In this document: positions 46,513-56,061 of the stretch, piece by piece
Layout: every line of letters begins with the position of its first letter
Position numbering within the stretch: position 1 is the stretch's first letter
From: Campylobacter sp. RM16192
GTDB lineage: Bacteria > Campylobacterota > Campylobacteria > Campylobacterales > Campylobacteraceae
Assembly: GCF_004803855.2 (NCBI RefSeq)
Contig: NZ_CP012552.1
Coordinates: 558,001-622,000, forward strand
DNA: 64,000 nucleotides
Reading direction: 5' to 3'
Made by a program: the position numbers and the translations under genes
The notes under the pieces: generated by a model
Told to the model about the DNA's origin: nothing
The model's input: only the letters and a program-made list of their open reading frames with translations
Database searches by the model: none

Positions 46513-47853
46513 GTGTTTGAACAAATCAGTGAATCTTTTCGTTTGGCCGTTAGTAAAATCAGATTTGTTGATGATGAAAAAGCGTTAAAAAACGCTCTTG
46601 ATGTGCTTAAAAAGGCTCTTTTAAAAGCCGACGTTCATCACAAAGTTACTAAAGATTTGCTGGCGCTGATTGAGGCTGATTTGAAACAAAGCAGTATAGG
46701 GCAAAAGCAGTTTTTAGACTCTATAAAATCAAATTTGACTAAAATTTTAACGGCTCCTGGAAATCAAGGATTTGTCTATGCACCTGTCGCCCCAACTGTG
46801 GTTTTGATGGCGGGACTTCAAGGTAGCGGTAAGACAACCACGACAGTAAAGCTTGCAAGCTATTTAAAGCTTAGAAAAAAGAAAGTTTTAGTGGCGGCCT
46901 GCGACCTTCAAAGACTTGCAGCCGTTGAGCAACTTCGCCAACTTTGCGAAGCTAATGAGATAGAGCTTTTTAGTATAGAAAACGAAACAAACCCGATAAA
47001 AGTAGCAAAAGCGGCACTTGAAAAGGCAAAAAGCGGACTTTATGACGTGCTTTTGGTTGATACCGCGGGACGTCTTGCGATAGATGAAGCTTTGATGAGC
47101 GAGATAAAAAGTATAAAAGCAGAGCTTAATCCGCATGAAATTTTCTATGTTGCCGATGCGATGAGCGGGCAGGACGGTATAAAATCCGCAGCGGGTTTTA
47201 ATGACGCTTTGTCGATAACAGGCGTAGTGCTATCTAAATTTGACTCAGACAGCAAAGGTGGTGTTGCTATAGGAATAGCAAAGCAGCTAAATATACCGCT
47301 TAGATTCGTTGGAATTGGCGAAAAAACAGCTGATTTGGAGAGTTTTATACCTGATCGCATAGTAAGCAGGATTATGGGTGAGGGCGACTTGGCGACTTTG
47401 GCTGAAAAAACAAGCGCTATTATCGATGAAAAAGAGGCAAAAAGACTTAATAAAAAGATAAAAAAAGGACAGTTTAATTTTAACGACTTTTTGGAACAGA
47501 TGGAAAGTGTTAAAAAGCTTGGAAATATGAAATCGCTCATAGGCATGATCCCTGGCCTTTCAGGCGTGGCAAATCAGATAAAAGATATAGATTTGGATAA
47601 CTCAAAAGAGATAATTCATATAAGAGCCATGATAAATTCTATGACTTTAAAAGAGCGTGAAAACCCCGATCTTTTAAACAATAGCAGAAAAAGACGTTTG
47701 GCGCAAGGCGCGGGTCTTAGTCAGGTAGAAGTTAATAGATTTCTTAAACAATTTACAAACGCTTCAAAAATCGCTAAGAAATTTTCAGGAAAAGATGGTA
47801 TGAGAGGACTTGGAAATTTACTCTCTCAAGCCAAGATAAATCGCCCTAGTTAA
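46513..47853 (+). CDS. ffh: Signal recognition particle GTPase Ffh (SRP54)
   Basis: Ffh (446 aa) binds 4.5S RNA and signal sequences and delivers nascent membrane proteins to FtsY. The N domain (1-90), GTPase domain (G1 GLQGSGKTTT near 104-113, then LVDTAGR, and the SKFDSDSKGG region) and the methionine-bearing M domain (about 300-446, MIPGLSGVANQIKD and the SRKRRLAQGAGLSQVEV RNA-binding region) are in order. The GTG start has aaagg upstream. The rpsP operon follows after a promoter-containing gap. Confidence 0.96.
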   Translation: MFEQISESFRLAVSKIRFVDDEKALKNALDVLKKALLKADVHHKVTKDLLALIEADLKQSSIGQKQFLDSIKSNLTKILTAPGNQGFVYAPVAPTVVLMAGLQGSGKTTTTVKLASYLKLRKKKVLVAACDLQRLAAVEQLRQLCEANEIELFSIENETNPIKVAKAALEKAKSGLYDVLLVDTAGRLAIDEALMSEIKSIKAELNPHEIFYVADAMSGQDGIKSAAGFNDALSITGVVLSKFDSDSKGGVAIGIAKQLNIPLRFVGIGEKTADLESFIPDRIVSRIMGEGDLATLAEKTSAIIDEKEAKRLNKKIKKGQFNFNDFLEQMESVKKLGNMKSLIGMIPGLSGVANQIKDIDLDNSKEIIHIRAMINSMTLKERENPDLLNNSRKRRLAQGAGLSQVEVNRFLKQFTNASKIAKKFSGKDGMRGLGNLLSQAKINRPS

Positions 47854-47858
47854 AAATG

Positions 47859-47896
47859 GGCTTAAATTTGGGTATAATTGTGCCTAAATTTAAGCC
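47859..47896 (+). promoter_or_regulatory. Inverted repeat flanking the rpsP promoter
   Basis: Perfect 11-bp arms ggcttaaattt (47859-47869) and aaatttaagcc (47886-47896) enclose a 16-nt loop containing a -10 tataat (47873-47878). On the RNA of ffh it can act as a terminator; as DNA it places an operator-like palindrome around the promoter of the ribosomal protein operon. Which role is real is unknown. Confidence 0.55.
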
Positions 47897-47927
47897 TTAT
47901 TTAAAAATTTAGAAGGAGAAACAAGAT

Positions 47928-48158
47928 ATGGCAACAGTAGTAAGACTAACAAGAATGGGACGCAAGAAAAGACCATTTTATCGTATAGTTGTAACAGACA
48001 GCAGAAAAAGAAGAGACGGCGGCTGGATAGAGTCTATAGGATATTATAATCCAATGGTTGAGCCTGAAGTTGTTAAATTTGATGCTGAGCGCCTTGCTTA
48101 TTGGAAGGGTGTTGGTGCACAACTTAGCGATAGAGTTGCAAAAATAACTAGCAAATAA
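47928..48158 (+). CDS. rpsP: Ribosomal protein S16
   Basis: A 76-residue S16, with the N-terminal [20 protein letters not shown] and [19 protein letters not shown] typical of the protein. It has an aaggagaa ribosome site. First gene of the rpsP-khpA-rimM-trmD-rplS operon. Confidence 0.97.
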   Translation: MATVVRLTRMGRKKRPFYRIVVTDSRKRRDGGWIESIGYYNPMVEPEVVKFDAERLAYWKGVGAQLSDRVAKITSK

Positions 48159-48163
48159 TAACA

Positions 48164-48409
48164 ATGGTTGAAGATTTTTTACGCGAATACGCAAAACTTA
48201 TAGCAGATTTTCCCGACAAAGTAAAAGTCGAAAGAGTAGAGTTGGGAGAAAATTTCGCCGAAGTGATAGTCTATGCCGATAAGGTAGATACCGGTAAACT
48301 CATAGGAAAAGACGGCAGAATGATAAATGCTATAAAAACTGTAATAATAGGTTGCAAGGCAAAAGATGCGACTTCATATAGGGTTACGGTAAAGCCGCTT
48401 GAAGAGTGA
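48164..48409 (+). CDS. khpA: KH-domain RNA-binding protein KhpA
   Basis: An 81-residue single type II KH domain with the GxxG-like loop in LIGKDGRMINAIKT (about 47-60). It binds RNA; in other bacteria KhpA pairs with KhpB. It lies 5 bp after rpsP, and its end overlaps rimM by 11 bp. Confidence 0.9.
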   Translation: MVEDFLREYAKLIADFPDKVKVERVELGENFAEVIVYADKVDTGKLIGKDGRMINAIKTVIIGCKAKDATSYRVTVKPLEE

Positions 48410-48929
48410 TCTGGTAGAAGTCGGCATACTTGGTAAAAGCGTCGGCTTAAAAGGGTTTCTTAAGCTTCACGACAAAAGCGATTTTCCTAAGCAATTTAAA
48501 AAAGATGCGAAATTTATAGATAAAGACGGTAACGAGCTAGTTGTAAAAAGCTTTAATAGCGCAAATAGCTCTATCCTTTTTTATGATTTTGAAGATGTCG
48601 ATTTAGCTAAAACTCTTACAAATCGCACTATATATACCACTAAAGAACTTACTCGTCAAACTTGCAAGCTAAAAAAAGATGAGTTTTTTTATTTTGACAT
48701 TTTGGGATGTAAAATTTACGAAAATGAGCAAAATTTAGGAGTAGTTGAGGATATAGAAGACGGCAGTGCAAATCATCTTTTTTATATTAAGACTGATAAT
48801 GAGCTTGTGCAAAAAGGACTTGCTAAGAATTTTTACATACCATATATAAGCGCCTACGTAGAAAAAATAGATATACAAAACAAGATAATTTATACCAAAA
48901 ACGCTTTTTTGATCTTAGAAAATTCATGA
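48399..48929 (+). CDS. rimM: 16S rRNA processing protein RimM
   Basis: RimM (176 aa) assists 30S head assembly with S19 and S16. [20 protein letters not shown] at the start and the C-terminal PRC-barrel with [10 protein letters not shown] and [13 protein letters not shown] are the family marks. The TTG start lies inside the khpA end (11-bp overlap), and its stop overlaps trmD by 4 bp. The first helix of the second half is somewhat diverged. Confidence 0.9.
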   Translation: MKSDLVEVGILGKSVGLKGFLKLHDKSDFPKQFKKDAKFIDKDGNELVVKSFNSANSSILFYDFEDVDLAKTLTNRTIYTTKELTRQTCKLKKDEFFYFDILGCKIYENEQNLGVVEDIEDGSANHLFYIKTDNELVQKGLAKNFYIPYISAYVEKIDIQNKIIYTKNAFLILENS

Positions 48930-49633
48930 TTAAATTCACATTTATCACGCTTTTTGAAAATTTAATCAAGCCTTATTTTACGGACTCTATCTTAGGTCGC
49001 GCAACTAACGAAGGACTAATAAAGCTTGAGTTTGTAAATCCAAGAAATTTTAGTAAAGATAAGCATAAAAAAGTTGATGATTATATGATAGGAGGGGGAG
49101 CAGGACTTCTTATGAGCGTTCAGCCTCTTGAAGATGCGATAAAATCTGTAAAAGACAAAAACTTAAATACTCATATTGTTTTTTTAACTCCTGCCGCAAA
49201 GAAATTTGAACAAGAAGATGCAAAAAGGCTGTCTAAAAAAAAGCATATTTGCTTTATTTGCGGAAGATACGAAGGGGTTGATGAGAGAATTGTCGAAAGA
49301 TACGTAGATGAAGTTTTTTGCATAGGCGATTTTGTGCTTACCGGTGGAGAGTTGCCGGCCCTTTGTATGAGTGATGCTATATCTAGGAATATAAGCGGAG
49401 TTTTGGGCAATGAAGAGAGTTTAAGTGAAGAGAGTTTTGAGCAAGGACTTTTAGAATCTCCGGCTTTTACCAGGCCAAATATATATGAAAATTTAAATGT
49501 TGTTTCAGACTTTTTAAAGGGAAATCATGCTAAAATCAAGGCTTTAAAAAATGATATGGCGTGCTTCAAAACTAGGTTTTTCCGTCCTGATTTATACCGA
49601 AAATACAAGCCGCTGATGAAGGATAAAAGATGA
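48926..49633 (+). CDS. trmD: tRNA (guanine-N1-)-methyltransferase
   Basis: TrmD (235 aa) methylates G37 in tRNAs of the CGG/CCN class to prevent frameshifting. The trefoil-knot SAM site is seen in [11 protein letters not shown] (about 112-122), [14 protein letters not shown] and the [17 protein letters not shown] region. It overlaps rimM by 4 bp and rplS by 4 bp. Confidence 0.96.
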   Translation: MIKFTFITLFENLIKPYFTDSILGRATNEGLIKLEFVNPRNFSKDKHKKVDDYMIGGGAGLLMSVQPLEDAIKSVKDKNLNTHIVFLTPAAKKFEQEDAKRLSKKKHICFICGRYEGVDERIVERYVDEVFCIGDFVLTGGELPALCMSDAISRNISGVLGNEESLSEESFEQGLLESPAFTRPNIYENLNVVSDFLKGNHAKIKALKNDMACFKTRFFRPDLYRKYKPLMKDKR

Positions 49634-49986
49634 GAAATAAGTATATTGAAGCATTTGAAAATGCTCAAATAGCAAGCAAGTCTGTGCCTGAATTTCGTGC
49701 CGGCGATACACTTCGTGTAGCTATTCGCATTAAAGAAGGCGATAAAACTAGAGTTCAAAACTTTGAAGGTGTCTGTATAGCTAGACGCGGAAGGGGAACC
49801 GGTGAAACATTTATGATCAGAAAAATCGGTGCAAACAGTGTTGGCGTTGAGAGAATTTTCCCAATCTACAGCGACAGCCTTGAGAGTATAACTGTGTTAA
49901 GACGCGGTCGCGTAAGACGTGCGAAACTATTCTACCTTCGCGATAGACGCGGTAAATCTGCACGTATTAGGGAGCTTAAAAAGTAA
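49630..49986 (+). CDS. rplS: Ribosomal protein L19
   Basis: A 118-residue L19 with [20 protein letters not shown], the [20 protein letters not shown] core and the C-terminal [20 protein letters not shown]. Last gene of the operon, followed by a strong palindromic terminator. Overlaps trmD by 4 bp. Confidence 0.97.
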   Translation: MRNKYIEAFENAQIASKSVPEFRAGDTLRVAIRIKEGDKTRVQNFEGVCIARRGRGTGETFMIRKIGANSVGVERIFPIYSDSLESITVLRRGRVRRAKLFYLRDRRGKSARIRELKK

Positions 49987-50008
49987 AATTTATTGTTTTT
50001 TGAAAAAT

Positions 50009-50030
50009 GGTGAAATTTATAAATTTCACC
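50009..50030 (+). terminator. Terminator of the rpsP-rplS operon
   Basis: A perfect 10-bp inverted repeat ggtgaaattt/aaatttcacc with only 2 nt between arms (50009-50018/50021-50030), preceded by a T/A-rich stretch and followed by tctactctttta. Located 23 bp beyond the rplS stop. Confidence 0.75.
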
Positions 50031-50705
50031 TCTACTCTTTTATTTATATTTTAAATTAAACTACTTAATTAATAAAAAGAACTTTTTATATTAATATAAA
50101 ACAAAATATTTTATATTGGTTTTTTGCTACAAAAAATATTATTCATTATGCTACATAACTATGAAATTACCAATATTCAAATTTTTAAATTTTATTTTTA
50201 ACTGTTATAAAGGTTACTTTTTATATCATTTTTGAAATGAAAATTTCATTTTTATAGAGTTACTTATCCGTTACTTTGCAATAATCTTAACAATATATTC
50301 ATATATTTTGATATTGTATCGCAAATTGAAGAAGTATTATTATATATTTCTATTTTAAATAGACTAATATTTTATTTTAAATTAATATTAATAATATTAT
50401 CGATGTTGACGTAAATATACTTTATTTTTAATTATATTTTAAAAATATTTTCAAAGTGTAATTACCATGAAATGCTATTATATAGATGAATTATCAAAAA
50501 AATGTTAGCACAGCGTCTGTTTGTCATAATCAACCAAAATATATTTAATCTTTTTAAAGCTTTATTTAATATTAATGAGCTTATTTTCTAATAATTATAA
50601 ATATTTTTAAAAATAAAAATAAAGAAAAAATTAATAGTTTAATTTAAAAATTATAAAATTTGTAGTATAGTTTCAGTAATCAAAATTTTTTTAAAGGAGA
50701 CCGTT
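50031..50705 (+). promoter_or_regulatory. Long AT-rich upstream region of aspA
   Basis: About 675 bp without ORF. gttactt occurs three times (about 50213, 50259 and 50270). The last two are in tandem at 11-bp spacing, a layout used by OmpR-type regulators. A -10 tatagt (50666-50671) lies about 35 bp before the aspA start, and taaaggag precedes the ATG. The regulatory meaning of the repeats is inferred. Confidence 0.45.
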
Positions 50706-52106
50706 ATGGGTTTTAGAAAAGAACATGATTTCATAGGTGAGCTTGAGATCTCTAACGACGTTTATTATGGTGTTCAAACTTTCAGAGCACTTGAGAACTT
50801 CCACATGAGTGGAAGAAAACTTAGTGACTATCCTTATTTTATAAAAGCTTTCGCTCAAATTAAAAAAGCTGCTGCGCTAGCCAATAAAGAAGTTGGCGTA
50901 CTTGATGGCGCTAAAGCCGAGGCTATAGCAAAAGCTTGCGATAGATTGATTGCAGGAGAATTTCAAGATCAATTCGTTGTTGATATGATTCAAGGTGGTG
51001 CTGGAACTTCTACAAATATGAATTCAAACGAAGTTATTACAAATATTGCACTTGAAAGCATGGGACATAAAAAAGGCGAATATCAATACCTTCATCCAAA
51101 TGACCATACAAACCTAGGTCAAAGTACAAACGACACATACCCAAGCTCTATCAAAGTAGCCGCTTATGCAAAACTAACAGATCTTTTAAAGGCTATGGAA
51201 CTTCTTAAAACAGAACTTGAAGTAAAAGCAAAAGATTTTAAAGATATTATAAAAATGGGTAGAACTGAGCTTGAGGATGCTGTTCCTACAACACTTGGAA
51301 ATACATTTAATGCATTTGCGAGCTATATTAAAAGCGATATAGAAAAAATCACAGCTGCTCGTGAATCGATGACATATCTAAATATGGGCGCTACTGCTAT
51401 CGGAACAGGCATTAACTGCCATCCAGATTATAAAGCTTCTGTTCATAAAATTCTAAGCCAAATTACAGGTGTAAACTTTAAACCAGCAGACGACTTCATA
51501 GCTGCTACTCAAGATACTGCGGATTTCGTTCATGTAAGTGGCGCATTAAAAACAGCTGCAGTTCGCTTAAGCAAAATCGCAAACGACCTTCGCTTAATGA
51601 ACTCTGGTCCAAGATGCGGTTTAGGTGAGATAAATTTACCACAAATGCAACCAGGAAGTTCAATTATGCCTGGTAAAGTAAACCCTGTTATAGCTGAAGT
51701 TGTAGGTGAGGCTTGCTATGAGGTAATCGGAAATGACGTTACTATTATGCTTTGCTCAGAAAGAGGAGAATTTGAGCTAAATGCGTTTGAACCAGGAATC
51801 GCTTATGCGCTATTTAACTCTATATTTATCCTAGAAAATGCTATGAAAACTCTAGCTGAGAAAGCTATTAGAAAACTAACCGCAAATCCTGAAGCTTGCT
51901 TGAAATCAGTTCTTGGATCAGTCGGTATAGTTACGGCATTTAATCCTTATATAGGATATGAAAAATCAGCAAGTATTGCCAAAGAAGCTCTTCAAACAGG
52001 TAAAGCTGTTGGCGATATCTGCTTGGAGAGAGGCTATCTAAGCAAAGAAGAGATCGATAAAATTTTAGAGCCTAAAAATATGCTAAACCCTCATATGGGT
52101 AAATAA
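50706..52106 (+). CDS. aspA: Aspartate ammonia-lyase (aspartase)
   Basis: AspA (466 aa) converts aspartate to fumarate and ammonia. The fumarase/aspartase superfamily signature GSSIMPGKVNP is near residues 316-326. TELEDAVPTTLGN and HPNDHTNLGQSTNDTYPSS (active-site region) and GAGTSTNMNSNE agree. The enzyme supplies fumarate as a respiratory electron acceptor and feeds carbon metabolism. dcuA follows 79 bp downstream, and an aspartate racemase after that, giving an aspartate-use module. Confidence 0.96.
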   Translation: MGFRKEHDFIGELEISNDVYYGVQTFRALENFHMSGRKLSDYPYFIKAFAQIKKAAALANKEVGVLDGAKAEAIAKACDRLIAGEFQDQFVVDMIQGGAGTSTNMNSNEVITNIALESMGHKKGEYQYLHPNDHTNLGQSTNDTYPSSIKVAAYAKLTDLLKAMELLKTELEVKAKDFKDIIKMGRTELEDAVPTTLGNTFNAFASYIKSDIEKITAARESMTYLNMGATAIGTGINCHPDYKASVHKILSQITGVNFKPADDFIAATQDTADFVHVSGALKTAAVRLSKIANDLRLMNSGPRCGLGEINLPQMQPGSSIMPGKVNPVIAEVVGEACYEVIGNDVTIMLCSERGEFELNAFEPGIAYALFNSIFILENAMKTLAEKAIRKLTANPEACLKSVLGSVGIVTAFNPYIGYEKSASIAKEALQTGKAVGDICLERGYLSKEEIDKILEPKNMLNPHMGK

Positions 52107-52184
52107 ACTTCATTAAACATACCAAAATAAATTTGTTATGTTTAAAATTTGTGTTTTGAAATAAATCTTTATAAAGGAGTTTTT

Positions 52185-53528
52185 ATGGATATAATGCTGA
52201 TTTTGCAGATTATAGTCCTATTCGGAGGTATCTACCTAGGTGTTAAGCTAGGTGGTATGGCTGTTGGCTACGCAGGTGGTCTTGGTGTCGTTGTTTTAGC
52301 GATACTTGGTATGAAGGTGGAGATGAAAGGTATTCCTATTGATGTTGTCCTTATCATCGCTTCTGTTATATCTGCTATTACAGCTATGCAAGTTGCCGGT
52401 GGTCTTGACTATCTTGTTCAGGTTGCATCTAAAATTTTACGCAAAAATCCAAAACAAATCAACTACTTGGCCCCTACTGTTACTTATATGCTAACAATGT
52501 TTGCAGGAACAGGTCACACAGCTTTTTCAATGCTTCCTGTTATTACAGAGGTTGCCAAAGGACAAAACATTAAGCCCTCAGCACCTCTTGCACTTTCTGT
52601 TGTTTCATCTCAGGTTGCGATTACTGCCAGCCCGATTTCAGCTGCTTTCGTTGCTATGACAGGTGTTGTCGAGCCACTTGGTGTTAGCTATCCGATGCTA
52701 CTATTTATATGCGTCTCTACAACATTTGTTGCTATGCTTGCAACTGCGTTTTTTGTAAATAAATTTTACGATTTAGATCTTTCAAAAGACCCAATCTACC
52801 AAGAGAGACTTGCAAAAGGTCTAGTAGAAGAGGTTAAAGATGCTGAGTATAAAGAGCTTAAACCATATGCGAAGAAATCTGTTGCAATATTTGGTATAGG
52901 CGTTTTAATAGTTGTTGCTTATGCATTGCTTATTTCAAAAAGTTTAGGACTGATTCAAAACCCAATCCTAACAAGAGATAACGCAATTATCAGCTTTATG
53001 CTAACAATAGGCTTTATGATTGTTGTACTTTGCAAGGTTGATACAGGTAAACTACTTTCAACAAGCACATTCCAAAGCGGTATGAACGCAATCATCTGCG
53101 TTATCGGTATCGCATGGCTTGGAACAACATTTGTTAACGGTCACCTTGAAGGCATTAAAGATGTAGCTAAAAACGTGGTTACTCAGTATCCATTTATTTT
53201 GGCTGTGGCGCTTTACTTCCTAAGTTCCTTGCTATACTCTCAAGCTGCTACAACTCGTGTTATGATGCCTGCTATTGCAGTTGCTCTTGGTATGACAAGC
53301 CCTGAAAATTCACAAAACGTTTGGATTCTAGTTGCTTCATTTGCAGCCGTTTCAGGACTATTCGTTCTACCTACATATCCTACAACACTAGGTGCTATCG
53401 CGATGGATGATACAGGAACTACAAAAGTTGGTAAATTTGTATTTAACCATTCATTCTTTATTCCTGGTACAATCATGGTTGCGATCTCTGTTGCACTAGG
53501 ATTTTTAATAGCTCCTGTTCTTCTATAA
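52185..53528 (+). CDS. dcuA: Anaerobic C4-dicarboxylate transporter DcuA
   Basis: A 447-residue Dcu-family antiporter with about 10-12 membrane helices. SAMQVAGGLDYLVQ, TMFAGTGHTAFSMLPVI and SSQVAITASPISAAFVAM are family motifs, closer to DcuA than DcuB. It exchanges aspartate, fumarate or succinate. I chose ATG 52185 behind aaaggag rather than an upstream in-frame start at 52149, which would add a 12-residue unsupported extension. A strong terminator follows at 53544. Confidence 0.93.
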   Translation: MDIMLILQIIVLFGGIYLGVKLGGMAVGYAGGLGVVVLAILGMKVEMKGIPIDVVLIIASVISAITAMQVAGGLDYLVQVASKILRKNPKQINYLAPTVTYMLTMFAGTGHTAFSMLPVITEVAKGQNIKPSAPLALSVVSSQVAITASPISAAFVAMTGVVEPLGVSYPMLLFICVSTTFVAMLATAFFVNKFYDLDLSKDPIYQERLAKGLVEEVKDAEYKELKPYAKKSVAIFGIGVLIVVAYALLISKSLGLIQNPILTRDNAIISFMLTIGFMIVVLCKVDTGKLLSTSTFQSGMNAIICVIGIAWLGTTFVNGHLEGIKDVAKNVVTQYPFILAVALYFLSSLLYSQAATTRVMMPAIAVALGMTSPENSQNVWILVASFAAVSGLFVLPTYPTTLGAIAMDDTGTTKVGKFVFNHSFFIPGTIMVAISVALGFLIAPVLL

Positions 53529-53543
53529 GAACAAAATAAATTT

Positions 53544-53571
53544 AGCCAAGAGACACTCTCTTGGCTTTTTT
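53544..53571 (+). terminator. Rho-independent terminator after dcuA
   Basis: A perfect 10-bp stem agccaagaga/tctcttggct (53544-53553/53557-53566) with a 3-nt loop, followed by ttttt. One of the clearest intrinsic terminators in the window. Confidence 0.9.
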
Positions 53572-53592
53572 AAATTTTAAAAGGATAATAAG

Positions 53593-54276
53593 ATGAAAAG
53601 AGTTGGAATTTTAGGCGGAATGGGACCACTTGCTACAATAGATTTATACGCTAAAATGGTTGAACTTACAGATGCTAAAAAAGATCAAGACAATATACCT
53701 ATAATCATCGATAATTATCCACAAATTCCTGATAGAACCGCCTATATACTTCACGGTGGGCAAGATCCGTTTCCTTTTATGAAAGAGGCTGCTTTAAGGC
53801 TTAAAAACGCAGGATGTGAAGCGGTTTGCATGGCGTGCAATACGGCTCACTATTTTGCAGATAGGCTTGTAGAAGATACGGGGATTAATCTACTTCATAT
53901 AGCAGGCATTGCCGTAGATGCGATTAAAAAAGAGTATCCAAATGCTAAAAAAATAGCCGTTATAGCGACAACAGGAACTACAAAGGCTAAAATTTACGAG
54001 AACAAGCTTGTAGAAAACGGCTTTGAGTGTGTGCAAATCCCAGAAAATTTACTTGAAAATATAATGGATTGTATCTATAAAGGCGCGAAAGCAAATAAGC
54101 TAAAAGAGTATGTCGAGCTTTTTAATGACACTATAGATCAAATTCAAGCCGATGTTTATATAGCTGCTTGTACCGAAATACCGCTGTTTTTGCCTTATGC
54201 AAAGAAAAAAGATAAATTTGTTGATGCGACTCTTGAGCTTGCTAAGGCTGCAGTGAAATTTAGTCTTGAGAAATAG
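53593..54276 (+). CDS. Aspartate/glutamate racemase family protein
   Basis: A 227-residue racemase with VGILGGMGPLATIDLYAKMV at the start and two catalytic cysteine regions: MACNTAHYF (about 80-88) and AACTEIPLF (about 193-201). These match aspartate racemases. It would interconvert L- and D-aspartate in the cytoplasm. Although separated from dcuA by the terminator, its place after aspA-dcuA suggests use of D-aspartate or cell-wall D-amino acids. Confidence 0.87.
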   Translation: MKRVGILGGMGPLATIDLYAKMVELTDAKKDQDNIPIIIDNYPQIPDRTAYILHGGQDPFPFMKEAALRLKNAGCEAVCMACNTAHYFADRLVEDTGINLLHIAGIAVDAIKKEYPNAKKIAVIATTGTTKAKIYENKLVENGFECVQIPENLLENIMDCIYKGAKANKLKEYVELFNDTIDQIQADVYIAACTEIPLFLPYAKKKDKFVDATLELAKAAVKFSLEK

Positions 54277-54385
54277 ATATTTTATACTAGCTAGCTTACT
54301 TACCGCTTTTAACATCTACATTTAAACGCCTATTAAAACAAATTTCTATAAAATCTATATTAATACAAATTTTAAAAGGCATTAG

Positions 54386-54775
54386 ATGTCTCATTTTGAA
54401 TTCGCAAGCTCGTATTTTGGTGCTTTTGTAATACTTATTTTGTCAATTATAGTATTTAGCTTAATTGTGTTTTTATCAAGCAAAATAGGTAGCAGAATGG
54501 CAAATAAAAACTCGGAGCGTCTAAAACTATCTATTTATGAGTGCGGACCAGAGGTTGTCAAGCAGCCAAACAGGATAAATATTCACTACTTTTTATACGC
54601 TATCTTGTTTGTGCTTTTCGATGTTGAGGTTATATTTATGTTTCCTTGGGCTGTGGATTTTAAAATTTTAGGATTATTTGGATTTATTGAGATGGCATTT
54701 TTCATCATACTTTTATCGATAGGATTTATCTATGCGTGGGGCAAAGGAGCGTTTACGTGGCAAGACATCAGATAA
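54386..54775 (+). CDS. nuoA: NADH-quinone oxidoreductase-type complex I subunit A
   Basis: NuoA (129 aa), a three-helix membrane subunit. YECGPEV (about 51-57), [20 protein letters not shown] and [10 protein letters not shown] at the end are conserved. First gene of the nuo operon. The true nuoB start lies inside its end. Confidence 0.94.
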   Translation: MSHFEFASSYFGAFVILILSIIVFSLIVFLSSKIGSRMANKNSERLKLSIYECGPEVVKQPNRINIHYFLYAILFVLFDVEVIFMFPWAVDFKILGLFGFIEMAFFIILLSIGFIYAWGKGAFTWQDIR

Positions 54776-55266
54776 ATTATGCACAAAATGGCGGTTTGCC
54801 GGTAGTGCTTACTACGGTTGATAAGCTTGTACAATGGGGTAGGAGCAACTCGCTTTGGGCACTTAGCTATGGGCTTGCGTGTTGTGCGATAGAGATGATG
54901 GCAAGTGGAGCCAGTAGATATGACTTTGATAGGTTTGGAACGATTTTTAGAGCCTCTCCTAGACACTCTGAGGTAATGATAATAGCCGGAACTCTTACTA
55001 AAAAGCATGCCGAATTTACACGTAGGCTATACGATCAGATGGCTGAGCCAAAATGGGTCATATCGATGGGAAGCTGCGCAAATACAGGAGGCATGTTTAA
55101 TACCTATTCAACTGTGCAAGGAGTGGACCGTATAATTCCAGTTGATATATATCTGCCAGGATGTGCGCCTAGGCCAGAAACTCTTCAATATGCGTTAATG
55201 ATACTTCAAAAAAAGATTCGCAAAGAGAGTTCGTTTAGAGCTCAAGCTCCAAAAAGGTTAGTATGA
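54757..55266 (+). CDS. nuoB: Complex I subunit B (cluster N2)
   Basis: NuoB (169 aa) holds the terminal [4Fe-4S] cluster N2 that reduces quinone. Its ligands are visible in [21 protein letters not shown] and [11 protein letters not shown] place the start at GTG 54757 ([10 protein letters not shown]), with aaaggag upstream, rather than the earlier 54736, which would extend the overlap with nuoA from 19 to 40 bp. The stop overlaps the nuoC start. Confidence 0.93.
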   Translation: MARHQINYAQNGGLPVVLTTVDKLVQWGRSNSLWALSYGLACCAIEMMASGASRYDFDRFGTIFRASPRHSEVMIIAGTLTKKHAEFTRRLYDQMAEPKWVISMGSCANTGGMFNTYSTVQGVDRIIPVDIYLPGCAPRPETLQYALMILQKKIRKESSFRAQAPKRLV

Positions 55267-56060
55267 TGAGAGAGTATCAAGATAGAAAGAATGCTCAGAA
55301 AAAGCACTACTACAAGGATTCATTTTATGTTGCCGAGCAAACTAAGAAATTTAATGCGCAAGAGAGTGAATTTAATGAGGATTTAGAGGCTTTAAACTCT
55401 GAAAATTTAGAAATTTTAGACTCATATATAGAACTTGGTCAATTTGTAGTCTATGTAAAAAGTAGTGAAAATTTAAAAGCCCTTAGGATATTTAAATCTC
55501 TTGGATACGAGGTTTTATCTGAAATTTCGGCTGTTGATTTTGTATCTAAAAAGGGTGGATTTGAGGTTTTTTATCAGCTCTTATCGATATCAAACAAAAA
55601 GAGAGCTCGAGTAAAGTGCTTTGTAAAAAAGGGCGAGATGCTTAAAAGTGTGGTTGAAATTTATAAAAGTGCCAATTGGTCGGAGCGAGAGATGTATGAT
55701 ATGTTTGGAATTTTTATACAAAACCATCCTAATTTAAAACGTCTTATAATGCCTGATGATTGGCATTCGCACCCTCTTTTAAAGAGCTATCCGTTGCATG
55801 GAGATGAGCATGCCAGATGGTATGAGGTTGATAAAATTTTCGGTCGTGAATATCGCGAGATAATAGGTCCTGAGAATAGAGATAGTGCCAAAATAGACAG
55901 CAAAGATACTTTTAACTTTGGGCGAATTTATCACGAGGTTGAGCGTGGAGCTGAGCCAAGAGACGAGAAAATTTTACAAGAGTATCAAGAAGATGGTGGC
56001 GTAGCCTTTGTTAAGCGCGTAAAACGCAATAAAAGTAAAATTTTAGAAAAAAGACCTTAG
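55263..56060 (+). CDS. nuoC: Complex I subunit C
   Basis: NuoC (265 aa), a 30-kDa-type peripheral arm subunit. Conserved [20 protein letters not shown] and [21 protein letters not shown] are present. An N-terminal extension of about 40 residues is rich in Lys, Asn and Glu. It overlaps nuoB by 4 bp. Confidence 0.92.
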   Translation: MMREYQDRKNAQKKHYYKDSFYVAEQTKKFNAQESEFNEDLEALNSENLEILDSYIELGQFVVYVKSSENLKALRIFKSLGYEVLSEISAVDFVSKKGGFEVFYQLLSISNKKRARVKCFVKKGEMLKSVVEIYKSANWSEREMYDMFGIFIQNHPNLKRLIMPDDWHSHPLLKSYPLHGDEHARWYEVDKIFGREYREIIGPENRDSAKIDSKDTFNFGRIYHEVERGAEPRDEKILQEYQEDGGVAFVKRVKRNKSKILEKRP

Positions 56061-56061
56061 A

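Noticed and set aside
50101-50640. Possible small RNA or ORF before aspA
   Set aside because: Only AT-rich sequence with weak short repeats; no promoter-terminator pair that I could support.
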